NCBI RefSeq assembly: GCF_014204975.1
Contig: NZ_JACHMM010000001.1
Coordinates: forward strand, 6,820,037 to 6,884,036
DNA: 64,000 nt
DNA from: Jiangella mangrovi
GTDB taxonomy: Bacteria; Actinomycetota; Actinomycetes; Jiangellales; Jiangellaceae
Reading direction: 5' to 3'
Position numbers and translations under genes: made by a program. The notes under the pieces were generated by a model. That model was not told where the DNA came from. It saw only the letters and a list, made by a program, of their open reading frames with translations, and did no database searches. Shown here piece by piece: positions 58,101 to 64,000 of the stretch. The stretch's first letter is position 1, and each line of letters starts with the position of its first letter.

Positions 58101-58780
58101 CCGGCAACGTCGCGCCGGTCGAGTCGGTGTCGTTCACCGTGGTCGCGGTCGAGCCGGACGACACGACGCCGCCCGTGGTGTCCGGCGTGGTGTCCGGCGA
58201 GCAGAACGGCGCCGGCGACTACATCGACTCGGCGACCGTGACGGTCACGGCCACCGATGCCGAGTCCGGCGTCGCCTCCGTAGTCTACTCCCTCGACGAC
58301 GGGGCGTTCGTGCCCTACACGGCGCCGGTCGTGGTGGGTGCGGTGGGCGAGCACACCGTGCGGTTCCGGGCGACGGACAACGCCGGGAACGCGTCGGACG
58401 TGGGCTCGGTGACGTTCACCGTCGTCGAGCGCGACGGCGACGCCTGCCCCGACTCCGACACCCGCCCGACGGTGGTCATCGGCGGCCTCGACTCGCTCGT
58501 GGCCAACGTCGACACCGGTGACGGCTGCACCATCAACGACCTCATCGACGACGAGGGCGACTGGGCCTCGCACGGCGCGTTCGTGCGGCACGTGACGGCG
58601 GTGGCGACCGCGCTGGTCGCCGACGGCGTCATCACCAGCCGGGAGCGGGGCATGCTCACCCGCACCGCGGCGCAGTCGGACGTCGGCACGACGCCGCCGG
58701 CCGCTCCTGCCGCCGCTCCCGCCGCCGCTTCCGAGATGTCGATCGAGGAGGCGCTGGCGTACCACGCGAACCACCACTAG
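55106..58780 (+). CDS. secreted cupredoxin with ten tandem Ig-like repeats
   Basis: A 1224-residue exported protein. A basic n-region and hydrophobic helix (VVVAVLTLALMAVGLVPAAA) form the signal peptide. A plastocyanin-like domain (residues 66-170) has type-1 copper ligands His107 (MPHTLTF), Cys153, His158 and Met161 (YYCAFPGHGSM). Ten repeats of about 94 residues follow (about residues 172-1110), each opening DTTPPxVSAAV and ending TDNAGNxxPVESVxFTVV. A C-terminal CTINDLID domain matches that of the preceding protein. It is likely a wall-spanning electron carrier or substrate-binding scaffold. Confidence 0.9.
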   Translation: MPQRLHPAEGRSGRRRVTPQGVVVAVLTLALMAVGLVPAAAAFRSAPSPAASPSSATAEAAAEQTLTWTGNNSVTAYASAPTTAVAGATTIVFENSVATGNTSGMPHTLTFETSDPQYNSDVDVNITANPFDPNGGRYEVDVVLTPGVYRYYCAFPGHGSMTGLLVVTGGTEDTTPPEVSAQVTGDQNEDGDYIGSATVAVTATDAGSGVDTIEYEIDDLGFQPYTAPVVVDEIGDHSVQYRATDNAGNTSEVGSVQFTVAEPDPVDTTPPDISAAVAGEQDDEGNYVGSATVTVTATDAESGVASVEYALDSGAFQPYTAPVVVTALGAHTVRYRATDNQGNVAPVESVAFTVVEPEPDDTTPPEVSAAVAGDQNEDGEYVGSATVTITASDPGSGVQSIEYSLDGAAFTAYTAPVVVTAAADHTVQYRATDNEGNVSPVEAVQFTVVEPEPEDTTPPEVSAAVAGEQDDEGNYIASATVTITATDAESGVASITYALDGGAFQPYTAPVVVTALGDHTVQYRATDNAGNQAPIESVSFTVVEPEPDDTTPPDISAAVTGDQNEDGEYVGSATVTVTATDAGSGVASVEYNLNGAGFTAYTAPLVVTTFGEHTVQYRATDNEGNVAPVEAVQFTVVEPEPDDTTAPDVSAAVTGDQNEDGDYVGSATVTVTATDAESGVASVAYALDGGSFQPYTAPVVVTALGDHTVQYRATDNAGNTSPVESVTFTVVEPEPDDTTPPDISGAVTGDQNEDGEYVGSATVTITATDAGSGVASVEYNLDGAGFVAYTAPVVVSATGAHTVQFRATDNAGNVAPVESVAFTVVEPEPDDTTPPDVSAAVAGDQNEDGEYVSSATVTVTASDAESGVASIAYALDGGSFQPYTAPVVVTALGDHVVQYRATDNAGNTSPVESVAFTVVEPEPDDTTPPDVSAAVTGSQNPEGDYVGSATVTVTASDTGSGVASVEYNLDGAGFVTYTAPVVVSAVGDHVVQYRATDNAGNVAPVESVSFTVVAVEPDDTTPPVVSGVVSGEQNGAGDYIDSATVTVTATDAESGVASVVYSLDDGAFVPYTAPVVVGAVGEHTVRFRATDNAGNASDVGSVTFTVVERDGDACPDSDTRPTVVIGGLDSLVANVDTGDGCTINDLIDDEGDWASHGAFVRHVTAVATALVADGVITSRERGMLTRTAAQSDVGTTPPAAPAAAPAAASEMSIEEALAYHANHH
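55621..58440 (+). repeat. ten tandem Ig-like repeats of about 280-285 bp
   Basis: Ten units, each starting with the codons for DTTPP or DTTAP and very similar at both nucleotide and protein level. The high similarity suggests recent duplication or gene conversion, and possible length variation between strains. Confidence 0.9.
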
Positions 58781-59697
58781 TTCGACGTGCTCGACGGATG
58801 CCCGGGGATCGCGCGGTCTCCGGGCATCCGCCCTGTTCGGATCCATCGGCCCAGGGCGCCCTCGTCGGTCGCGATGACCCGGCCGATCACCGCCGTCGCC
58901 AGGAAGCAGAACGAGACCACGTACAACCAGGCCAGATACGTGAAAGCGACGCCGATCGACCCGAACCGGTCCGCGCTGGTGTCCAGCGCTCGCGGCAGCC
59001 ACGCCGCCGAGACCGGGCGGACCGCGATCATTGCGATCCCGAAGCAGACGGCTCCGGGTAGCAGCCGCCGCGGCCGGACGGCGCCCGCCAGCAGCACCCA
59101 CGGCAGGAACACGGCCACGGCGACGTCCGCGGCGAACGCCGTCACCGACTGCCAGGCTCGTGGCGGCTCCAACTCGCCCGCCACCGTGATCAGCCCGCGG
59201 ACCAGGATGACCGACAGCGCCAGCACGACGACGGCGGCCAGCCACCGCCACGCCGACGCCAGCCGGTTCCTGGGGCGCGGCAGCGACCAGACCGCGGTGA
59301 ACGCGCGATTCAGCGCCCGCGACAGACTGGTCGCGGACACCAGCACGATCAGCGCCCCGACGACCCCGAACGCGGCGTTCCCCGCCCCCTTCACCGCCTC
59401 GTCGAGCAGCGACGCCGACTCCTCCGGCAGATCCAAGGCGTCCGTGGTGTCGTCCGATGCTCCCGCGCCCACCCACGTGGCGATCAGGATGAGAATGGGC
59501 AGGACCGAGCTGAACGTCTGGGCCGCGATCGTCATCGCCCGGTCGAAGATGTCGACACGCAGGCAGCCGGCCACACTGCGGGTCAGGATCCGGCCCGGCC
59601 ACCGCCTCATCACCCACCCGGCCACGCGCCTCAGCCACGGCGGGACGTGTTCGACGGCGGCATCGGTGCCGTTCGCGTCATCCGGCACGCGGCCCAT
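58777..59697 (-). CDS. YihY/BrkB-type membrane protein
   Basis: A 306-residue membrane protein with about six hydrophobic segments. Family text: AQTFSSVLPILILIATWVGA, FGVVGALIVLVSATSLSRAL then NRAFTAVW, VAVFLPWVLLAGAVRPRRLL and FTYLAWLYVVSFCFLATAVI. ATG 59697 is chosen. YihY/BrkB proteins are of uncertain function (earlier misnamed RNase BN). Its 3' end overlaps the cupredoxin stop by four bases on the opposite strand. Confidence 0.88.
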   Translation of the reverse strand: MGRVPDDANGTDAAVEHVPPWLRRVAGWVMRRWPGRILTRSVAGCLRVDIFDRAMTIAAQTFSSVLPILILIATWVGAGASDDTTDALDLPEESASLLDEAVKGAGNAAFGVVGALIVLVSATSLSRALNRAFTAVWSLPRPRNRLASAWRWLAAVVVLALSVILVRGLITVAGELEPPRAWQSVTAFAADVAVAVFLPWVLLAGAVRPRRLLPGAVCFGIAMIAVRPVSAAWLPRALDTSADRFGSIGVAFTYLAWLYVVSFCFLATAVIGRVIATDEGALGRWIRTGRMPGDRAIPGHPSSTSN

Positions 59698-59760
59698 CCC
59701 ACCGTGCCGGACGGAGTGGGTGGCCCACCCGCCGCGGGTGATGTCCGGAAAGATGGGGCC

Positions 59761-60747
59761 ATGGCGTTGAGGACCGAGTTCACGGACCTGTTCGGGCTGC
59801 GGCACCCCATCGCGCTGGCGCCGATGGGCGGCTCATCCGGCGGCGCGCTGGCCTCGGCGGTGTCTCGTGCCGGCGGCCTCGGCATCCTCGGCGCCGCCAC
59901 CGGCGACCGCCGGTGGCTGGACCGCGAGGCGCCGATCCTCGCCGCGTCGGCACCGGGCCTGCCGTGGGGCGTCGGGTTCCTGACCTGGGGCATCGACGCG
60001 AGCGCGGTGGACCACGCGCTGTCGTACGGCCCGTCGGCGATCATGCTCTCCTTCGGCGACCCCACGCCGTACGCCGCGCGGATCCGTCAGGCGGGGGCGC
60101 TGCTGATCCTGCAGGTCACCGACCTCGAGGAGGCCCGTCAGGCCCTCGACCTGGGCACCGACGTGATCGTCGCCCAGGGCACCGAGGCCGGCGGCCACGG
60201 CGCCCGCCGCGGCCGGTCGACCCTGCCGTTCGTGCCCGTGGTGGTGGACCTCGCCGGCGCCGCCGGTCCGCCGGTGCTGGCCGCCGGCGGCATCGCGGAC
60301 GGCCGCGGGGTGGCGGCCGCCCTCGCCCTGGGCGCGGCCGGCGCGCTGATCGGCACCCGCTTCCAGGCCACGACCGAGGCCCTCGTCGACCCCGCGATCA
60401 CCCGGGCGATCCTCGACGGTTCGGCGGAGGCAACCGAGCGCAGCGCCGTCCTCGACATCGCCCGCGGCTCCGACTGGCCGTCGAAGTACCTGGCCCGCAC
60501 CCTGGCCCACCCCTACCTCGAGCGCTGGCGCGGCCGCGAGACCGACCTCGCCGTGGATGGGCAGGCCCGGCAGGATTATCAGGACGATGTGGCGCGCGGC
60601 GCGATCCCGCCGCTGCCCGTCTGGGCCGGCGAGGGGGTCGACCTCATCACCGACCTCCCCTCGGCCGGCGACCTCGTCGGCGTGCTCGCCATCCAGGCCG
60701 AGGACGCCCTCGCCCGAGCCGCTCGGCGGTCGTCGCCGCCGGGGTAA
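59761..60747 (+). CDS. nitronate monooxygenase-like flavoprotein
   Basis: A 328-residue FMN-dependent TIM-barrel protein: HPIALAPMGGSSGGALASAV, VIVAQGTEAGGHGARRG (FMN-binding, with the catalytic His in AGGHG), VLAAGGIADGRGVAAALALG then AAGALIGTRFQ. It oxidises nitroalkanes or propionate-3-nitronate in the known family; the substrate is unproven. It is divergent from the YihY gene. ATG 59761. Confidence 0.9.
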   Translation: MALRTEFTDLFGLRHPIALAPMGGSSGGALASAVSRAGGLGILGAATGDRRWLDREAPILAASAPGLPWGVGFLTWGIDASAVDHALSYGPSAIMLSFGDPTPYAARIRQAGALLILQVTDLEEARQALDLGTDVIVAQGTEAGGHGARRGRSTLPFVPVVVDLAGAAGPPVLAAGGIADGRGVAAALALGAAGALIGTRFQATTEALVDPAITRAILDGSAEATERSAVLDIARGSDWPSKYLARTLAHPYLERWRGRETDLAVDGQARQDYQDDVARGAIPPLPVWAGEGVDLITDLPSAGDLVGVLAIQAEDALARAARRSSPPG

Positions 60748-60783
60748 GGTTCTCGGGCGCGCAGGTCCGGGTCGCGCGCTTCC

Positions 60784-60857
60784 GGGGCGGTAGCTCAGCC
60801 GGTTAGAGCAGGGGACTCATAATCCCTGGGTCGTGGGTTCGAGTCCCACCCGCCCTA
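60784..60857 (+). tRNA. tRNA-Met (CAT), elongator type
   Basis: A complete cloverleaf: acceptor GGGGCGG/CCGCCCT, D-arm GCTCAGCCGGTTAGAGC, anticodon loop ACTCATAA (CAT at 60818-60820), T-arm GTGGG-TTCGAGT-CCCAC. The two D-loop Gs and absence of the initiator features fit elongator Met, although a tRNA-Ile2 with modified C cannot be excluded from the anticodon alone. Confidence 0.93.
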
Positions 60858-60858
60858 C
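60817..60858 (+). repeat. left boundary repeat of the AbiE island (tRNA-Met 3' end)
   Basis: The last 29 bases (60830-60858) are identical to 62500-62528, and the preceding CTCATAATCCCT matches 62487-62498 apart from a 1-base indel and one mismatch. Confidence 0.85.
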
Positions 60859-60878
60859 ACAGATCTCGCCAGCTAGCT

Positions 60879-60914
60879 ACAACGCTTGTCCCCGAAATTG
60901 GGTACAATCGTTGT
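60879..60914. promoter_or_regulatory. paired ACAA-N3-TTGT operators before AbiEi
   Basis: ACAACGCTTGT (60879-60889) and ACAATCGTTGT (60904-60914) are two similar palindromes 25 bp centre to centre. TACAAT (60903-60908) is a good -10 box seven bases before the GTG, so the mRNA is likely leaderless. AbiEi proteins autoregulate via inverted repeats, so these are good operator candidates. Confidence 0.6.
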
Positions 60915-60915
60915 C

Positions 60916-61563
60916 GTGGCGGATGCAACGCTGGCGCGGCTCGGCTCCATCGCGGAACGACGGTGGGGGCTGTTCACCACCGCCCAAGCAGCCGCGGCCG
61001 GGGTTGCTCGCAAGCAGCTGTCACGGATGGCAACCGCCGGAGCAATCGAGCGCGTCGCACACGGGGTGTACCGCGCAGGCGGCGCTCCTGCGCAAGAGCA
61101 CGAGGCGATCTACGCGACCTGGCTGGCGCTCGGTGGCGCAACGACCCCACGCACGGAGGCCGGGGTCTCCTCGCTTGTGGCCGCCGGGACGACAGCGGCC
61201 GTCGTCCACGAGATTGCGGACTTTCTGCTCGACGGCTTCGACTTCATCGTCCCCGCACGCAAGGGAACCCGCCTGCCTGGCGTGCATCTTCGCATCCGGC
61301 CACTCAGCCCTGATGAGGTCATGCCGGTCAACGGCCTGCCGACACTCACCGTCGAGCGGACGATCGCCGATCTGGTCGACATCGACACGGACATGTCCCT
61401 GGTAGCCGACGCTGTGCGCAATGCCGTGCGGGCCGACAAGCTGGTCTCCCCCGAACGCCTCGTTGCGCACCTCGACGCGATCAGCCGACGCGACGGGCGC
61501 GAGACAGCGAGCGATCTCTTCGAACTCGCGGGCATCGATCCGGAAGGATCGGGGCGTGGCTGA
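60916..61563 (+). CDS. AbiEi-family antitoxin
   Basis: A 215-residue protein. The N-terminal winged helix (RRWGLFTTAQAAAAGVARKQ then LSRMATAGAIERVAHGVYR) is the AbiEi_3/AbiEi_4-like DNA-binding domain, followed by the C-terminal antitoxin domain (YATWLALGG, HLRIRPLSPDEV, LTVERTIADLVD). AbiE systems are type IV-like toxin-antitoxins with an abortive infection phenotype. GTG 60916 overlaps no upstream gene. The stop overlaps the next start (GTGGCTGA). Confidence 0.88.
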   Translation: MADATLARLGSIAERRWGLFTTAQAAAAGVARKQLSRMATAGAIERVAHGVYRAGGAPAQEHEAIYATWLALGGATTPRTEAGVSSLVAAGTTAAVVHEIADFLLDGFDFIVPARKGTRLPGVHLRIRPLSPDEVMPVNGLPTLTVERTIADLVDIDTDMSLVADAVRNAVRADKLVSPERLVAHLDAISRRDGRETASDLFELAGIDPEGSGRG

Positions 61564-62298
61564 CCACTCCGGCTACGCGGACTGGCGATCTCTTGAACGC
61601 GCGATCAAGGAGGCAGCCAAGAAGGCCGCGCTCTCGTGGCCGCCGACCTCGGCGACCACCTCACCTTCAGACTGATCCGATCCGAGCCCATCGGGCTTGG
61701 CGACAACCAGCCCGGCGTCACCACCCGACGCCTCGTCTACGCCTGCCTCGACACCGATTCCGACCGGCAGATCGACACGATGACCGTCGACGTCGTGGTC
61801 GGCCCTGCCCCGGTCGGACTGCCCGAGGTAGTCGAGCCAGCCAACAGGCTGCACCTGCGCCGCGAACTCGTCACCCACCCGTACCAGCTGTATCCGGTGA
61901 CCGACCAGATCGCCGACAAGGTCTTCGCCACGATGGATACCACCTACCCGGGCGGAAAGCGCAGTAGCCGCGTCAAGGACCTCGTCGACCTCGTTGTGCT
62001 CGCCCACACACAAAGAATCGACCTCGGCGAACTGCGCCGCGCGATCGACGCCAAGCAGACGCTCAGCGGCATCGAGCCGTTCGGGCACTTCGAGATCCCT
62101 ACCGACTGGACCCGCACCTACCCGGCGACCGCGAAAGGCGTTCCAATCGCTGAAACATTCAGCGCCGCTACGGCAGCCCACGTTGTGGCGACGCTCATCG
62201 ACCCAGCTCTCAACAGGTGCCCGAACACAGCAACCTGGGACCCGGGGGAACTCACCTGGAGCACGGCCGCTCACGGCCCGGACGCGGCACCGGGCTGA
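61556..62298 (+). pseudogene. internally deleted AbiEii nucleotidyltransferase toxin
   Basis: The N-terminus (MADHSGYADWRSLERAIKEA) is intact, and the C-terminal part resumes in another frame at about 61630 (LVAADLGDHLTFRLIRSEPI then QIADKVFATMDTTYPGGKRS, SRVKDLVDLVVLAH). The missing middle would contain the nucleotidyltransferase GG[S/T] and D-x-D motifs. About 70 codons are deleted near the joint CTC-TC-GTG. The toxin should be inactive. Confidence 0.85.
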
Positions 62299-62704
62299 GC
62301 CCACAACACCGGCCTTGGACGGGAACTCGAGTTCATCACACGAATGGCGTCTCGGAAGCTCCCGAGCACAGCGTGGGTGCCGTTAGTGGTGCGAAATGAG
62401 GTTGGGCAACGCTGTCAGATGTCCTGGAGATGCCGGCGACCTGAGCGCTGGCGCCTGAAGTTGCTGCCGTGAGGGTTGCCGTGGCTCTCATAATCCCTCG
62501 TCGTGGGTTCGAGTCCCACCCGCCCTACCAGCATGAACGTCCTTCAGGACCACCGACCCTCCGTAGCCGCCGGAGGGGAGGCATCGAGCCTCTGGCCAGC
62601 GCTCGCACCAGGAACAGTCCGGTCAGGCGCGGCTTCACCGATCAGGAATCCTCCGCCATGTCGTCAGTTCTGTTGGCCCTCTCACCGATGGAAGGATGGA
62701 TGAC
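62299..62704. other. 406-base gap after the AbiE island
   Basis: It contains the right boundary repeat (62487-62528). No convincing gene otherwise. Confidence 0.5.
62487..62528 (+). repeat. right boundary repeat of the AbiE island
   Basis: A second copy of the tRNA-Met anticodon-to-3' end (CTCATAATCCCT ... CCCACCCGCCCTAC) without the 5' half of the tRNA. Confidence 0.85.
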
Positions 62705-63712
62705 ATGACCGACGCCAGGCCGCTGGGCGCCGACGAGGCGACGTTCATCGCGGCGGTCCGTTCGGACGACGCGACGCGGTTCGCACTCGTCACCGAACGC
62801 CACCGGCGTGAGCTGCAGGTGCACTGCTACCGGATGCTCGCGAACTACGAGGACGCCCAGGACCTGACGCAGGAGACGTTCCTGCGAGCGTGGAACAAGC
62901 GGGAGTCGTTCAAGGGCAACGCGGCCTTGCGGACCTGGCTGTACCGGATCGCGACGAACGCCTGCCTCGACTTCCTGAGGAAGCGCAACGACCGCGTACC
63001 CGTACTGTCCGAACTGCCGGACCCCGGCTCCGAGCTGCCGTACCTGCAGCCGTACCCCGACCGGATGCTCCCCGAGGACCCGCAGGAATCGGTGGTCGCG
63101 CGGGAGACGATCGAGCTGGCGTTCATCGTCGCCGTCCAGCACCTGCCGCCGCGGCAGCGGGCGGTGTTCGTCCTGCGCGACGTCCTCGGCTGGCCGGCGT
63201 CGAAGGCGGCCGACGCCCTCGAGTCGACCGTCGCATCGGTGACCAGCGCGCTGCAGCGGGCCCGTGTCACAATGCGCGAGCAGCTGCCCGGCCGCCGCCT
63301 CGACTGGCGCAGCCCCGCCACCCACGAGCTGTCGAGCAGCGAGCGCGGCGCGGTGAAGTCGTACATCGACGCCCACGAGCGCAACGACCTCGACGCCCTG
63401 ATGTCGCTGCTGCGCGACGACCTGCGCTTCGCGATGCTGCCCGACCCGGGCACCGTGACCACGACGGCCGAGGACGCGGTCGACGGCTGGGTCTCCGGCG
63501 GGCTCTTCCAGCCCGGCCACGACGACTGGCGCGGCATCCCCACGACGGTCAATCGCATGCCCGCCGCCGCGCTGTACGTCCGCACCCCCGACGACTCGGA
63601 GTACCGGCTGTTCGCCGTCGCGGCCCTGCACATCGTCGACGGGAAGATCGCCGAGCTCACCGGGTTCGACGCCACCGACAAGCCATGGCTTGACCTGCCC
63701 CCGGCACTGTGA
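62705..63712 (+). CDS. ECF sigma factor with SnoaL-like C-terminal domain
   Basis: A 335-residue sigma factor. Region 2 (residues 25-95: LQVHCYRMLANYEDAQDLTQ then ETFLRAWNKRESFKGNAALR) and region 4 (about 135-190: LPPRQRAVFVLRDVLGWPAS then KAADALESTVASVTSALQRA) are clear. A C-terminal SnoaL-like domain (about 225-330) typical of SigG/SigJ-type ECFs follows and probably controls activity. ATG 62705 is chosen; ATG 62696 abuts the ribosome-binding site. No anti-sigma gene is adjacent. Confidence 0.92.
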   Translation: MTDARPLGADEATFIAAVRSDDATRFALVTERHRRELQVHCYRMLANYEDAQDLTQETFLRAWNKRESFKGNAALRTWLYRIATNACLDFLRKRNDRVPVLSELPDPGSELPYLQPYPDRMLPEDPQESVVARETIELAFIVAVQHLPPRQRAVFVLRDVLGWPASKAADALESTVASVTSALQRARVTMREQLPGRRLDWRSPATHELSSSERGAVKSYIDAHERNDLDALMSLLRDDLRFAMLPDPGTVTTTAEDAVDGWVSGGLFQPGHDDWRGIPTTVNRMPAAALYVRTPDDSEYRLFAVAALHIVDGKIAELTGFDATDKPWLDLPPAL

Positions 63713-63736
63713 TCGGGGGCAGGTCTCCGCCTGCGC

Positions 63737-64000
63737 TCACCGCCTCGTCTCGTAGCGGGTCAGCACCACACCGCCCGGAAACGTCCGCGTCTCCACCAGC
63801 GCCAGGTTCACCCAGGTGTCCAGCGCGGCGAAGAACGGCGTGCCGCCACCGACCAGGACCGGATAGGTGACCAGCAGGTACTCGTCGATCAGTCCGGCCC
63901 GCATGGCCGCACCGGCGAGCGTGGCGCCGGCGATGTCCATCGGGCCACCGTCCTCGGCCTTGAGCCGGGTGATCTCGGTGACCGCGTCGCCGGTGACCAG
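63737..64000 (-). CDS. RibD/dihydrofolate-reductase-like protein, C-terminal part
   Basis: About 87 residues of the 3' end: GPMDIAGATLAGAAMRAGLI then DEYLLVTYPVLVGGGTPFF. The RibD_C/DHFR-like fold motif (GGxxLAGxLxxxGLIDEY) is visible. The N-terminal part lies beyond the right edge. It converges with the sigma-factor gene. Confidence 0.88.
   Translation of the reverse strand: MVTGDAVTEITRLKAEDGGPMDIAGATLAGAAMRAGLIDEYLLVTYPVLVGGGTPFFAALDTWVNLALVETRTFPGGVVLTRYETRR

Larger units (their letters stand above)
60817..62528. mobile_element. 1.7-kb AbiE-type island at tRNA-Met
   Basis: Bounded by duplicated tRNA-Met 3' sequence, it holds AbiEi and a deleted AbiEii gene but no integrase. It was probably moved in trans or lost its integrase. 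Confidence 0.75.

Noticed and set aside
55621..58440. CRISPR-like array
   Set aside because: The periodicity is about 280-285 bp and in frame with protein repeats; there are no short direct repeats with variable spacers anywhere in the window.
56420..59638. 1072-residue minus-strand frame across the Ig-like repeats
   Set aside because: It arises because the repeats are in the same periodic frame; the composition is Gly/Arg/Val/Asp-only.

Overview
This is a 64 kb chromosomal window from a high-GC actinobacterium. Codon third positions are almost all G or C, GTG starts are common, and there are Tat and lipoprotein signals, XRE/DUF5753 regulators and a small laccase. A soil genus such as Jiangella or a relative would fit, but that is inference. 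All calls come from reading the sequence; no database search was run.

Layout. (1) 1-2672, minus strand: amino-sugar catabolism (nagB, nagA) followed by the start of a UxaA-type hydratase. A Tat-exported multidomain pectate-lyase-like protein (2796-5090) diverges from it, and two identical LacI-type operator cores lie beside these genes. (2) 5924-13054, minus strand: a tightly overlapping inositol operon (iolG, iolC, aldolase, iolB, iolD, mmsA). iolE is missing. (3) 13183-18157: a LacI regulator, a VanZ-like protein and a three-gene sugar operon (Gfo/Idh/MocA, DUF993, TIM-barrel isomerase) that carry a shared operator motif. (4) 18240-41352: tRNA-Asn and an inserted phage-derived element bounded by a 38-bp repeat of the tRNA 3' end. 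It holds a tyrosine integrase, an XRE/DUF5753-DUF6879 operon, an HNH protein, a late-type operon with one giant tail-tip/fibre protein, a replication-type operon whose genes nearly all overlap as GTGA, an excisionase-like protein and several unknown genes. No capsid, portal, terminase or tape-measure gene is visible. (5) 41520-48103: ordinary accessory genes (membrane protein, RibD/DHFR-like reductase, carboxylesterase, DinB, MocR regulator plus AhpD-like protein, RlaP-like nucleotidyltransferase) and a decayed gene next to a repeated palindrome. (6) 48859-58780: three consecutive secreted redox proteins: a two-domain multicopper oxidase, a giant ThuA/discoidin/PQQ-dehydrogenase/PKD/DUF1080 fusion, and a cupredoxin carrying ten Ig-like repeats. 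(7) 58777-64000: a YihY/BrkB membrane protein, a nitronate-monooxygenase-like enzyme, tRNA-Met with a 1.7 kb AbiE-type island (intact antitoxin, internally deleted toxin) bounded by a repeat of the tRNA 3' end, an ECF sigma factor and a partial reductase.

How the genes may work together. Regions 1-3 look like a sugar, amino-sugar and inositol catabolic district under LacI-type control. The most novel candidates are the secreted copper/PQQ cluster, which could be an extracellular sugar-oxidising electron chain, the phage-derived element that keeps only a tail fibre, and a family of long palindromes (44-50 bp, always a 10-nt loop) found in three intergenic places.
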